A DNA stretch of 64,000 nucleotides, taken from assembly GCF_042242105.1 (NCBI RefSeq), contig NC_092015.1, positions 14,339,535-14,403,534 on the forward strand, in the 5' to 3' direction. Below are positions 13,646 through 27,500 of the stretch, piece by piece. Under the pieces are notes generated by a model. That model searched no databases, was not told where the DNA came from, and was given only the letters and a program-made list of their open reading frames with translations. The translations under genes and the position numbers were made by a program. This DNA is from Pempheris klunzingeri (Eukaryota; Chordata; Actinopteri; Acropomatiformes; Pempheridae). Numbering within the stretch: the stretch's first letter is position 1; each line of letters begins with the position of its first letter.

Positions 13646-14609
13646 AGACGTGACTGCCGATCACCTTTGGGCCTTTTCACACTTCCTGACCATTCATGTG
13701 CGATATCATCCTGAATCCGGAGAACTGTTGCAGGCAGCCTCATGCTACAGTATTAGCTTGGTGGTTATTCAACCCATCAAAGCCCCTGTTTAGCAGAGTT
13801 CTGTGACAGACTGTGTGGAGGGACTAGTTTTAAACTAGTCTTTATTACTAGTCTCTGGGACTGTTTGCATCCTCTGTCACCAACATGTTTAGCTTCTTGT
13901 TTCTTTCAATACACATTTCTGTCCACCCTTCCACCAACACTTGATAAACTAAAACTGTAATTACATTCTTCTTTAAGAATTGCATTTTTTTGTAAATTTA
14001 GCTATTTATTTACCTTTTAGAATACAAACTGTATAGTCACATTGATTTACAAATTATTGTGGTATTCATCCATCTAGTCTTTCTGAAACAATATCACTTG
14101 TATTATTCTGTCATTTCTAAGTCTTTATATATTCATTTTTAATGTATCTTTTCCTTCAAACGTGAACACGTGTGAATTGTTAGAGGATGTCCTCTGCTTA
14201 ACCACCTTCCCCTGACCCAGAGTGCCACCTGGAACAAACGTACAGCTGTCTGGATTATCATGCTGTGGGACGTGAACTGATTAAATTCACCCTTTTGATG
14301 TTTTGATGACTTTGTCTCTGATCTGTTTTGTCCCGTGGAGCTAAAAGAGCCTGACACACAGCTAATTATTGCCTCTCAGTTCTGGCTGCTTTTCACATCA
14401 ACATTAACTGCAGTCAACACAACAGTCAGTCTTTGAGTAGATGTCAGAAAATAACACAAAGAGCAGCTATCTGGAGGCTGGAAGTTGCTGTAATTGATAT
14501 TTTCTGTAGCTTTACACTGAGTTTTAGCTCATTGTTTCTTTCTTTTGGTAAAGCAGGCTGCTGTTTTCAATGAGAAAGATCTAAAAACCAACTGTGCACT
14601 ACTCCTGAC

Positions 14610-14900
14610 CAACACCAATTAGCAGACAGAGAAAGTTGGCCACTAGCTGTTGGCCATAGTAGAGTATTAGCAGCTAAAGCGACAGATAGTTCCCTGAGGA
14701 GTTGGTGGAGAACAAAAACAGAGCTAAAATAGAGCAAATATTGGGCTTCCGTGCATCAGGTGGACTCCAAATTATTGTTAATGTTGCTCTGTAACTTCTG
14801 GATATGTAAATAAGCAACCGTTTGTGAATTAAGTCGACATATGACGATGTTATGTCAGTGTGTTCACAACTTATTTTCACAGCTTTAAGTGGCAATCACT
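14610..14900 (-). repeat. Dispersed repeat, same family as 30345-30625
   Basis: The minus strand reads 'TTTTTGTTCTCCACCAACTCC', then 'CTTTAGCTGCTAATACTC' and 'CTAGTGGCCAACTTTCTC'. Plus-strand 30345-30625 has the matching 'TTTTGGTCTCAACCAACTCC', 'CTTTAGCTGCTAAATGCTCC' and 'CTAGTGAATCTCTAACTTTG'. They are two inverted, diverged copies of one non-coding family. Confidence 0.6.
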
Positions 14901-15119
14901 TAGTGAAGCCTCATTGAATGTGTTCAGTAACATCTACTGTATGATTATTTGTATTAAAAACAAACCTGTCAGACGTAAGGTTGGTTTTACAGTGACTGAC
15001 TCCACTGTGATATGGGCTTAGCAGGACGTCTCAGTTTGTTTACACTGATATGTAATAAGGTGGTGTCATGGCAACAGTGCAGTAAGACTGTTGCCGCAGA
15101 AGATGGCAGCAAACACTCT

Positions 15120-15480
15120 TTGTGACCAGTGGACCCACTCGACACCCACAGCTACTACTAATGTTATTATCATCAACCACATTTCTATTATCAGTATATC
15201 ATATAGTTATAGTATCTAGCTACTTTTTAATAGTCATCTATTATCATTGTGATTCTATTATTACTTACAAATGCTGCATTATTAGTCTTGTTTCTAGTAT
15301 TATTGTAGTTGTTATTGATATTACTATTGTTGACTTGCATCTCTCTCTCTCTCAACCCACCAGGTTGAGGTAGATGGTCGCCCACCACTGAGCCAGGTTC
15401 TGTTTGAGGTTTCTACCTCACTCAGGGGGCAACTGTTAACTTGTTGGGCTTCTGTAAATTAAATAGCATGGCCTTGATGC
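15120..15480 (+). repeat. Teleost dispersed repeat fragment
   Basis: An ATTATTA-rich stretch leads into (CT)n, 'CACCAGGTTGAGGTAGATGG', 'CGCCCACCACTGAGCCAGGTT' without its last base, and 'CTGTTTGAGGTTTCTACCTC'. This matches the order of a very common fish repeat I remember, whose consensus continues into a GCGC-type tail that is decayed here. Confidence 0.6.
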
Positions 15481-16345
15481 TCTCTAGATGAAAAGTGTCA
15501 TCACAAATCAAAATGAACCGATAATTGGCTTTCCATATACTTGTTTTGATTCCTTTTATTTGCTCTATTTTGTTTTTTATACTTCACTGTTTTGATAATC
15601 TATTGTCAGCTACTGTTTACTGTCTTTGGCCAGGGGAATGTCTCATCTTTTCTGGAAAAAAAAAACACACAATGCAGAACAAGACTTCGAAAAAATCCCA
15701 TATTTATTGCAGTGATGGAATTTCCGCTGTCAAAACTTTACATCCTTTTTCATTTTATACTTAAAACATTTATCATAATTAAAGTATACACAGTGTTCAG
15801 TACTACAGAGAACGTACTGGATATCAAAATTGGTATCTGACTTTTGGCTAATGTAGGTTTTCTGACACTTCAAAATGGCTATTTATTTAAAAAATACTCC
15901 TGAAGTAGTAGTAGTAGTAGTACTATGAACATGAAAACATTAACAACAAATGACACATTCACAAAGACAAACGATGACAGAACAAGATCATGAGAGGAAT
16001 TCTTCAGATGAGTGCTACAAGAAATTTAAGAAACTTCAGGAGTGAAAATGTACTGATATACCTATACAAACTATATAAATGTACATCTGTATGGACTAAT
16101 TATTATCAAACTTTTAAGGGGAACATCTCTCTTTGTCTCATGGTGTGTTTCTGCATCGTCTGGTTTAGTGAAGACAAACAACACTCACTGTCTGCTTTTT
16201 CTCCTCATATTAACAGCTATCAAAGAACACACAAAATGCAAATGAATCAATGTTTCCCTGATGATCAAGTGGAGCCCACATATACAGACTGAAATCGACA
16301 GTATGTACAGACACTGCATGTGTTTGCTGCCCACACACACACTCG

Positions 16346-16347
<2 letters not shown>

Positions 16348-16390
<43 letters not shown>
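16348..16390. repeat. (CA)n microsatellite in the unc119 3' region
   Basis: About 21 CA units lie about 240 bp beyond the unc119 stop codon, probably within or beside its 3'UTR. Confidence 0.9.
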
Positions 16391-16392
<2 letters not shown>

Positions 16393-16630
16393 ATGTAAAC
16401 TAATGCTAAAACTGGCAGAATTCGATGTTCCTGCAAAGAGGCAAAGGGAGAAATCTATTGGTCTGGCAGCTGAATACCTGAATGGAAATTCATCATGAGT
16501 TGACAGGAGTGAAACAAGAGTGTTAAATGCCGGTGAATTGTCCGTGAGTTCATCGGTTTCAGGTCCTGAAGTGGTACATGAATCGTGGAAAATGTCTAGA
16601 ACAGGGAGGAGAGAAGGGTGGAGGGTCTCC

Positions 16631-19474
16631 CTATGGCCCCCCGCTGTAGGAATAATCTGCCTTGTTGTGCATCACCAGCTTGTTGTCCACGAAGTAGAAG
16701 CTGTCAGACTGTGTCTCATAAGGGTGCAGGATCATCTCACGCACTGACGGAGAAAAGAAACACACAGTCCTGTCAGATCTAATAGGTTGTATTGTGTGTG
16801 GGTGGATTTGTCTCTTGTGGTTAGGTGTGTGTGTGTGTGTGTGTGTGTGACTGCAGTGACACTCACTGATGTCCTCGGACAGCGCGGGGAACTCGTAGAT
16901 GTGCTCGCACGTGTTCTTGCTGCTGGGCATGCAGAAGCCGAACTCGAAATCAAAGCTCTTGAGCAGCTGATCACGGAAGTAGTGTCTCTCAATCATGCGG
17001 AAGTTGTTGATGGGTGTGTCTCCCACCGTGAACTCCACTCTGCAGAGACAAGGAGAGAAAGTTCATTTACCACACTGGAAGCAAATGAAAAAAAACCCAT
17101 TAAAGATTAACCGGTTTATTTCAGTTTAAGCCTCATTTTGTAGCTTTGGAATCACTTTTTTATGACCAGCTGTTTGTGACAGCTGTTTTGCTTGTGTTCA
17201 CACGATTATGGCATTTAACAGTTGTTTATTTGTTCGACTGAAAAGCTGAGAGAGGCTGTCAGTCTGTGGTTGTGTGCAGGCGCGATATCTTTGGTTGGAT
17301 AGTTTCAAAATCGAGCTGCTCTGGTTTGCTGGTTTCTCCGGTGTTACAGAGTCTGCCTTTCAGTCTAACCATCTAGATGAGTCGGTTGTTGGGTTGGATA
17401 GAAATCAGTCACAGAGTAGGAGTCTGATGACAAACACCACTCAGGAGGCTCCTGACTCAGCAGGTGGGCTTGGCCGCTCTTGTGTGTTCACACTTATCAT
17501 CATCAGCCTGCCGTCCTACGCCGAAGCCAACACACCTCATACTTCCCGTATGCATCTTATGTCTGTGCAGCAGGGCTGAACCTGACATTTTTCAAGTCAA
17601 GTCAAGTCAATTTATTTATAGAGCACATTTAAATACAACAAACACTGAGCAAAGTGGTTTACAGGGACAGTAAGTTATGGGATTATCGGATGATGATTAC
17701 AAACAAAGCCAAAACTAAATTCACAGGGAAGACCCAATAAAACACAAACATAGATACGAGGATATATAAGAAAGAATTGATAAAAGCAAAGAATATTTGA
17801 TAATAGAATGCAAAGAAATAAAAGCCAGAGAGTGGTCAGGCATGTCTTCAGGATAACAATGAAGAGGCTAAAGAAAAGAGACACCTCTTTAGACGGGTTT
17901 TAAAGATGTCACTAAGATCTAACTGTGAGTGGAAAACTATTATTAATGGCCAATAAGGGAAAACGGTCGGTCACCTTTGATTTTTAACAGGGTGTGTGGA
18001 GGTGAGCAGCTCAGACAGCCTCAAGGACACATGTCCCACTCCCTCACGGTCATTTAGATAGAACAAATACACGCTGAATGTCAACTTACGTGGCTCCAAC
18101 CTGCCGCAGCTGCAGGAAGGCCGGGGTGAACTGGTATCGGACAAAGCGGCCGGCGTTGGGGTCACAGTGCTTTCTGCCTCCAGCTAAAGAAGTTTAATCA
18201 TTTAATAGAAATAATTTAATTTGATAGAAGGAATTTCCTTATTGTATTACACAGTTTTTTTTAAGTGCCTGACAGGAAAAAATAACCATTATTAAATTGT
18301 CTAGAGGATAAATGAGTATCTTCTACAGGGTCATGGGGATAAGGAAAATTTAACAAGGAAAAAAAGATAAGTGCCTCACATGTAATCTGTGTCATAATCT
18401 TTTAGCTAATTTCTGAGGTTTGGAGCTGACCTGGTGTTGGAGGTTTGGTAATCTCAAACAGGACCGTCCCCGTTTCCATGTCACGGATCTTAAACCTGGT
18501 GAAGTCGATCATGTGGACATTTTCTTCTGGAGAACAAAGATAATCTGAAAGAGAGAGAAAGGACCCTTTAGGCTGCGTTCTCATAAAATACTGTTTATTC
18601 TCTTTTCATGATATCACTGTGAATAAAGCAAAACCTTTCAGACAGACAAACAGCAGACAGTCAGACAGCAAACCGTCATTTAATGACAAACTGTCGCCTC
18701 TGTAGTTCTCTGCCAGGATACATTACTGTTATCAGCATAAGGAAATAATAAGGAAAATATTAAAGAATATGTTCACAAAAAAAACAATCAAAAGGAAAGT
18801 GTCAGAAATGTTCTCAGGTTTCCATGATTTCACTGCAAACCTAACAGTAAAGTGTCTCTCTCTGCTGCCCTCCTCCATTAGACGACTGAAAAACAATGAG
18901 ATTAAGTCTGCTACTGCTTCTTTAAATGCAAATCACTTCACAAAACAGCATTTGCTAATTCACTGGTTCGCCTGCTTCCTGTCTGCAGAAGGAAGACAAA
19001 TCTGGATTGCTCTCTCACCGTCTCACTATATATTTAATGTAGTTTCTTTTAACAAGAACAGGGTCAGCGAAAATGTCCATATGTAGATATAACACAACGT
19101 ACTGCAGATCATTTGTTTTATGTTGGTGATTCCTGTGGAAAAGCCGGTTTTATTCATGTTTATCTATATCTCTGTTTTTTGCGTTTGACTCGGGCCATTT
19201 TATGTTTTTACCTCTTGTTTTATGTCTCTAGTGTAGTTATGGTACATCCTGAGGATTTCATGTAAGTTCATCCGAGAAAATTCCTATTTTAAGACATAAC
19301 ACCACATAACACACAGCTCCTTATTATAATATTGCTGATTAGACAGGTTGCTTCAGTGATGATATCCTTTTTTTGTGTGTCATTTTTGGTTTTCTCTGAT
19401 TGAACAGGAGGATTCAGTCATAAGCCCACTGTAAGACAGAAACCCAAGTACCCTTGACAGATTTGGCCATGCAG

Positions 19475-19522
<48 letters not shown>

Positions 19523-19871
19523 TGAGTGTGTGTGCGTGCATGTGTGTGTGTGTATGTGAGCGTGTGTGAGACACTCCCCTCCCAATGGGGCAGGATTAGA
19601 CCTAAGAGGCTTATTGTGTTTTACCATCACATGGACTGGTTGAGAAACACACACACACACACATGCACACAGACACACACACACACCTACTATCTCATTA
19701 GGGTTATTGTAAGGACAGTTATTATTGGCAGTCTATGTTGCATAAGGGTTGAAGGGTCTTTCTAACTGATGACTTCATGCAACACATTCATTAAGACAGT
19801 AAGACAGAAACTAGAGGTCTCACACACACACACACACATGTGAAGACATGTATGTATTCATTCACATGGGT

Positions 19872-19932
<61 letters not shown>

Positions 19933-21055
19933 TGCCTCCTTCTCTTCTGTTTCTGAGGGTTAGAGAGCAGATGGGTCACGCAGGCTTTAGCCACCTGCTT
20001 GAAGATATTTATAGACCTTTTCATAAGGTTCAGGACACTATACCTGACACCGTGTCTAAAAATGTTCCTCTTGTGAAACAGGACGGTTTAAAGCGTGCTG
20101 TACGATACCATGTACTGCACATGTTGAACACTGATGTAAAACCATGTGAATATCACATAGTTTTCCTAATTAATGAAAACTGAGGTTTGCTCATTTCCGA
20201 CTACAAACATGACAGCACATCTAGTGTCACTCTTCTTAAATTGTGATGTCTCACAGTTCTGGTCCAATTCAGATAAAATGCGATTGACTAATTATAAGAA
20301 TTAGATGCATATATATATGGTTTACTGAAGTGAGTCAGGCTGCTTCCTTGGCCATCTGCAAGCATGACTCGCCAAGCCCTCTCAACATTTTTGACCATCA
20401 GAACATGTAAGAGTGTGAGAGTGCTCTATTTAATGTTTTTGTATTTCACAATGATTCACTATACAGATGGGTCTTTTCAAAAATGTACAGATTTCAGCTT
20501 TGAGCCAACAGAAGCCCAAACAGCAGTGTCATGTTTTTTGAGGGTCACTGATGTGAAATACTGCATTAACATCGATTACAAACAGTCTGATACTAAAGGT
20601 ACCCTCATTAAATGACATGGAGTTCCTCAAAAAATTAAACATCTACAATGATTCAATAGCGCCAGTTGTTAACAATTAACAACCACATCTATTGATCTCG
20701 TGTGTAAATAATGTCAATAACTACTGGACACAGAACTGTAGGAGCAGTGAGCGTTGGACTATTTCATTCTGCACTGTATACATACATGCACAGAGAATGT
20801 AGAGTATCCACATGTGGGCTCATCTCTGCGGTGACTAACTGTAAACGTGACAGAAACGTTTCCCAGGTGAACATCACACGACTGGACAAGACGTTTCCAT
20901 CTAAAGCTGCTTTGTTTTTTGTTTTTTTTAAAAGAAGCAAAGTCTCTTTACACTGTGCTGCCTTCCAAACTACAGTAAGGGCGTTAGAGAGCTGCTGTTT
21001 GATGCAGTGCCCTCTAGTGCCGGTTAATTTGATGTGAGGAGCTTATTCACTCAGA

Positions 21056-21094
<39 letters not shown>

Positions 21095-22900
21095 AGCCTG
21101 CTGTTATTCTGAGACTGTATTTCCTCTAAAGCAACAGCAAAGAAACACTTTAACGCACTATTTAGAGGGTACTTGCATACTAGATGGCCCATCTGACATT
21201 TCATTGAAAGTCTGTTGGCAAACTACTCTGAATGCATCTTGTCGCGTTGTCACTGAGCAGATTTCTTTGTGGGCAGATGACTGATAAAAGTATTTTGTGA
21301 ATCAGAGATGGCTACTTGCCAAACCTGCAGAAAAAAAGCCAGATGGAACATTTCATCTGATAGTGCAGCCAGTGAAGGCACCGAGTCAGTGTAAGTATTC
21401 ACACATAACCATGTCGCTCCCAAAGCCTTTTGTATGGAGCCCCTTAGGGAACATGGGGGGAAAAAAATCAATGTGTGAAAAAAAAAACATAAAAATGGGC
21501 ACTCAGGGGCTCTGTATACTTCCATTTTGAAATTGCCCTGTATTTTATTTTCGTGCACACCCTCCTGTAATGCATCTGTTTGCCAGATGGCAAACACACC
21601 ACTGCATGTCATTCCAAGCATGTTGACATGGAAAACCTTGTGAGGGAGCGGAAAAGTTTCTCTGGAGAGCGAAAAGGCATTAATCTTTCTTTTCACCAAT
21701 CAATTTATTGTCCATCTATGTTATTTTTCATCCCCAAGCCTCCTGGGTGGGGCTCTTGTTTTCCATATAAAACAAGAGCTTGGTACCATCACTATACTAA
21801 ACTGCAGAATACACCATGATTTTGTAGCCTCTGCACACGGAGCAGCTTGACGGATGGTGACTGACTGTACTGTCTTTCTTAGAAGTTGTAATAAATATCT
21901 GCCCTTTGCAGATGCTCATTGTTTAGTGACAACAAAATGAGCTGTGAGATGTGAGACGCACTCTAAATGATGAGAGTCACTTTCAGTTTGTGAGAAACAC
22001 AGAGGGGATAGAGGAACAGAGAAATATGGAGAAACTTACAGAGACAGGGGACACAGAGAAGGAAGATTTGAGGGAAAATGTGCAAAATGTGATGACTAGT
22101 GAATGTGATGAATGTAGCCTCTTTTACAGGCTGCAGTTTGTCACAGTCTTTTTTTTAAATGATGAACCATATGGCCTTGTTTCACAGTAATACCAGATGT
22201 CTGGATCTGCATTTGGGAATAATATATCACACGCTTCTTATTTTGGGCAAAACATTCCTATTTGTCAAAGTGTAGCTAGAATTCTAATTTCAGAAAACAT
22301 ACAGCGAGGACAAATCCTCGGGCCAAGTGATCATTGTTCATTTACAAATGGTCTGTGAGTAATTACATTCTTATGTTTATTAATGTAAGTATACAGAGAA
22401 ATGTTAGACAGAGAGAGAATAGTTAGATAAATAGCCAGGCTAGCTGTCCCTGGTCTATTAAGATAACTGGTTGTCAGCTCCTGCATCATCTTATCTTATC
22501 TTATCTTAACTTAACTTAACTTAACTTAACTTAACTTAACTTAACTTAACTTAGCTTAGCTTAGCTTAGCTTAGCTTAGCTTATCATCTAACTCACAGCA
22601 AGAAAGTGAAAATGTGTATTTCCCAAACCGTCAAACAATTCTTTTAAGAATTTGCTCTGGCTTTGACACAGATAGTTCTGTGCGTCTATAAAACCAAACT
22701 ATCAAAATTACACTTACTATTATTGTTTTAAACCTTTAGCTTCATGCAAAAAAACTGTTATTCAGTTAAAAAATGAGTTAAAAATGAATTACTCTGAGTT
22801 AAAAATGAATTACTCTCTACTGCATGAATCACCTTGTCTTGAAACTATGAAGGTAAAATGTTCAGACCTCAGTTATTGTTTTCCCACTTTCTTTCACTCA

Positions 22901-22934
<34 letters not shown>

Positions 22935-24524
22935 GTGCTCCACTTCACTTCCTTCAACACTGTCACCTAGCAACGCTCCTTCTGATAGTGTGCCAGCTCG
23001 ATTAGCTTGTCTTTTTCCTTTTCCTCAACCACCTGGCTGCTCCGCAACAAGGAGGAGCAGCAGTGAATCAAAGGAGTGTATCTCAGGTTAGGCATCAGTG
23101 GTATGCAAACGAAATGTTCCACGTCTGATGGAGGTGAACCCGAAGCCACCTCCTGTAGACTCAGGGCCTACTTTCACCTGACTTCTCAACCTTGAAGCAC
23201 AGGAGGAATCTGGATCTGCAGATTTGATGCAGAATATTAAGAGGGTGTCAACAGTGACTTCAATTACAATATGACATGGTAGATTACAATATACTTTATT
23301 GTCCCTGAGGGGAAACATTTCATCTCAGCTCAGCTAATCTGCCATAATTACAATTCGCACATTAAATATGAGGAATGTCTTACTACCCTTGGAGGAGGAA
23401 TGTAAAATTCAGCATTTATGTTTCACATCGTATCGTAGTTTCCTGCTTTTAGCTGTATAAAGGATTTTACTCTTTCTAATCGATCTCACGTATGCTCACA
23501 CACTTTTGTCACAGACCCAAAGACCAACAGCAGATTCTTAGAAAATGTCTTAATTTTCATGCTGATGAAATACAAATTCAATACAGTCCTGAAAACATCC
23601 CCTCGACAGCAGCCCCTCTGAGGAGAGTAAAATTAGCAGCAAGTCTTGAGTCATGCTGTGTTGCCGTGTTTAGATATACAGAGCCCGTCTGACACCAAAG
23701 TGGCATTCATAAAGAGCAACCGAGCCACCATTTATAGCTCCTTAATCCCCAAGATTAGCCCGGAGTTACAGACTTTCAGCCACAGGGATTGACTTCACAT
23801 GCCTTATTCTCCCCATTTGACACCGTGGTCAAATGAATTCTGTGTTGAATTAATCCCAGAACATGAGGAAGAACAATGCAGACATGTTTACTTATCTTCA
23901 CGGTAAAATAATCCACAGCCAAAGGCAGACACTGACATTAGCATAACACCTTGATGTTCACATCATGATATACAGTGCACCTGTGTATGGCAGGCTGTTT
24001 CATGTCTCTCATTTAACAGCACCTGTAGGCAAACTGGCAAACGCTGAGGTTCACAGAGAGGTTGCATTCTGAGCAGCTGAATGCAGATGAGATTTTCCTC
24101 TTATCTTTATCCGGCCTGCATCACCAAGTGGAAAATATTAACATTCTTCTCTGAGATGGTTTTATGACTCCAGATATTGTGATCTAAGCTCTTTGGCTGA
24201 CAATAACTTGGAAGCACAAAACCGTTCACAGACAAACAAAAACATGACAGACATAATGCGACACTTGGTTTCCAGCTCATTTAGTTTCTTGCCGAGAGTT
24301 ACAGTAATGCTAGATGAGAGGATTGACACCTCTCTTATGTCTGTATGCCAGATATGAAGCTATAGCCAAGAAACGGTTAGCTTAGCTTAGCATAAATACT
24401 GGAAACAAAGGGAAACTGCTAGCCTGGATCTATCCGAAGGTAACAAAATTAATCTATTGGCACTTCTATAGCTTGTTGATAATTAAATTAACTCTAACAT
24501 CTTTCCCCCCCCCACACTCACTCA

Positions 24525-24576
<52 letters not shown>

Positions 24577-27500
24577 TTATTTGTCTATCTTGCCTCCTTC
24601 AGCTCTTCCCCTCATCAAGAGAAAAAGCCCAGAATACAGTGACACTTTGTACTCAGGATGCTTTCAGAAAGAAGTGGATAAAAGGGTTTCATTCAAACTA
24701 GGATCATGCAACAGGGAATGTGATGGTTTTTTAAAAAGTGCTGATGTGTTTAGGTTAACATCTTACCTATAAAGTTATTCAGTTATTCTGAAGGAAGAAA
24801 ATACGGATCATTCAATGAATGCTGCATATTCAGTAAAACACAGTAAACTGGTGTACTACCTGTGGATGAAATGTCTTTTTTATTGGAATTACATGCAAAA
24901 ACACCATGCAAATAAATGTTAATGTGTGATTCAATCTATTATTGCTTGTCCAAGTGAGCTTCCACTTGCAAACTATCAACAGCAAATCAGTTGCAAATGC
25001 AGCAAAATTTCACCTGCTTTGATTTCTCCATTTGAGCCAGGAAAGATCATTTCATGAGAACAAAGGTCCGTTGTATAAGTCGATTGGGTATATAATTTTC
25101 CCAGTAGGATTAATACATGTATAGATTAAATTTAGAAAACTGAACGATAAGCAAGGGCTTTCAGCTCTACAGCAAAACAGCAAAAAATAGAGGCCGAGGT
25201 TGGCTGCATTCTGTTCGGGATCATCCCTGTTTAATCTGATTTGGATCTTTCAGAAACTTCATCCTATCAGGAGAAACTAAACTACCACGGTCATACGTGA
25301 CATTTTTTCTACACAATGTCCTAAAGGCAGCACAAATGAATGTTTCTCAGTAATAGCCTAGTGGCTCCCAACCTGGGGGTCAGGACCCACCCAAGGGATC
25401 ATACAATGAATGTAGGGAGATCTGAGAGTATTACCAGAAAGCAGTAAAACATACTCATGCTTTTTACATGTTCCTTTAATCATTATTGTTTTGTTATCAA
25501 TGAAAATATAAGTGTACCTAAATATCCCTCATATAAAACAGGAAGCAAAACAAATAACTCTTTAGGTGATTTGATCATAACTCACAGACATATGGAACAA
25601 GTAAAGATGGCTGATAAGTAGCCAATGCTTTCTTTTAAGGGCTCACAAGCCAAAAAGGTTGCGGACCTCTGCCTAAGACACTGCAACCATGTTCAGCTTG
25701 GATCATAAGCATGTACTTATAGAAAGCCTGTTGGCTGACATACTGTGCAAAACAATGAAAATCCACTTGTGCTATGAAAGAAGTGTACCATCAGTAATCT
25801 GGCACGTAGTATCAAAAACCACAAGGGCACGTGACTGCAATCACTGAGGAATTGGTGTTGATTGATAGCCCCGATCAAACTCTGACATACTGCACCTGCA
25901 ACATGATAAAATTGGCAATATTGAGTTAATGTGATCCTCAGTCTGGCGACAAGTGTCTGATTTAAAACGTAAGACCAAGCACAAGCATGAGATTGTGTTA
26001 ATTACTGATGTGGCTGCAACAAGCCATCTCTCTCCATGTCAAATCACTTTCAAAGAGTAACCTTGTGACAGCTGTGCATGGGAGATTAAGAACCGGCAGC
26101 ACCAATCAATTTTAATTAAAGCTGTATCCATTGTGTTGGCAGACATCACAGAGTGGAAATCCCACCCGACACAGATAAAACACTGCTCTGTGTCCCAGAC
26201 TTATTAAGGCAAAATAATTGATCACCCATTAGTGTAAAAGGAACCGGACGGTTCTGAGTAAATCATCTGGATGAGGTGAGATTACACACCAACGCTGATC
26301 CCTCGAGTCAAAAATACCTGCAGTACAAGAAAGGGTTTAATGTATTAAAGCTCCTAAACCCACTGCATAGTAATTCCAATTTTGTTTGACTTTTTAAAGG
26401 CATCTTTCGTCTAATTGTGTGCGCGTATTCTTGTAGATTTGGCTATTAGTAAGGGTTTAAAATTCCCACGTCTCACTTCTCTCTCAAGCTCTTTTTTTCA
26501 CTTCTTCCGTCACTTTTCATGTAAACACCTGAGTGCAGCACAGTGAAAGCTTTTCACAAGCAAAGTGAGCACGATTATGCCATGACGGCAGGCCCAGAGC
26601 AGGTATCAACACTTAACATGTGGGTGGATGACAGCTCAAACATAGCATCCTCTCTACCTGTATAGCTGCACTTGTCTGCGTTTTCACACACACACATTAA
26701 AACATAGATTCATAATTCTCAAAAGTCTGTCTTGAAATACTGGTCATGCTTGTTGTAATCATTACTTTATCATGAACATAAAGCGATCGCTCTCTAAGGG
26801 CTGTTTTTGTTCTGAATCCCAGCAAACAGTGAGCTAGGCAAAGGATCTGAGTGTATCTAATTTAAAATTGTGTTTTACAATTAAAAACTTTTGCAGTCAA
26901 ACTGAGAGACGACAGTAGGTTTTAAGTAAGACGAGCGATTTTCAGGAAAGAAGTAAAGGACAATTTCAACATCGAAATGATTTCAGACGTACACTTAACA
27001 TGGTACAACTAGCCCATGTGTAAGAGTTAAACAGTTGAGGTTGATTGCAAGCAAAGATAATTTCACACTTCTGCTTTCCGTCAGTAGTAATACTTGTTAT
27101 GGGGAGGTTATGAAATGTCAGTTATAAACAGTAACATGTTTAGGTCTGCTTGCCTACTTATCATAACTCATCCATCATGTAAACAGTAAACTGATAATGT
27201 GTCATTTTTCATATCCCAGCGGTGCTTCTCTACAGCCTGGATTATATTTCTTCTCCTCCTCTGTGCCTGAGTGACATCGAGGCGCTGTGCCTGTCTTATC
27301 AGCACTGAACCACCGTGACAGACTGGAGCTGGGCTGCCCCAAAATGGTGGCATTTACCTCCCAAAAGCACAACCGAGAAAGTCATTTACACTACAGGGTG
27401 AGGCATTTTCTGCTTCCCCCGTTTCCAGCTGCGATTGTCTTTCTCTTGCAGCAGAAAATGGTTGACTGGATTGTGCAGAACACTACGGTGCAGGTTGCTC

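Larger units (their letters stand above)
13646..15875 (+). other. foxn1 3' flank and intergenic DNA between convergent genes
   Basis: After the foxn1 stop come roughly 600 bp of AT-rich DNA suited to a 3'UTR. I saw no canonical AATAAA there. An ATTAAA at 14280-14285 is the best candidate signal. Beyond it lie two degraded dispersed repeats (14610-14900 and 15120-15480). No gene is visible. Confidence 0.5.

Noticed and set aside
21250-21699. 149-codon minus-strand frame in unc119 intron 1
   Set aside because: Composition is Phe/Cys-rich with no domain, and no partner exons or initiation context could be found; a chance frame is likelier.
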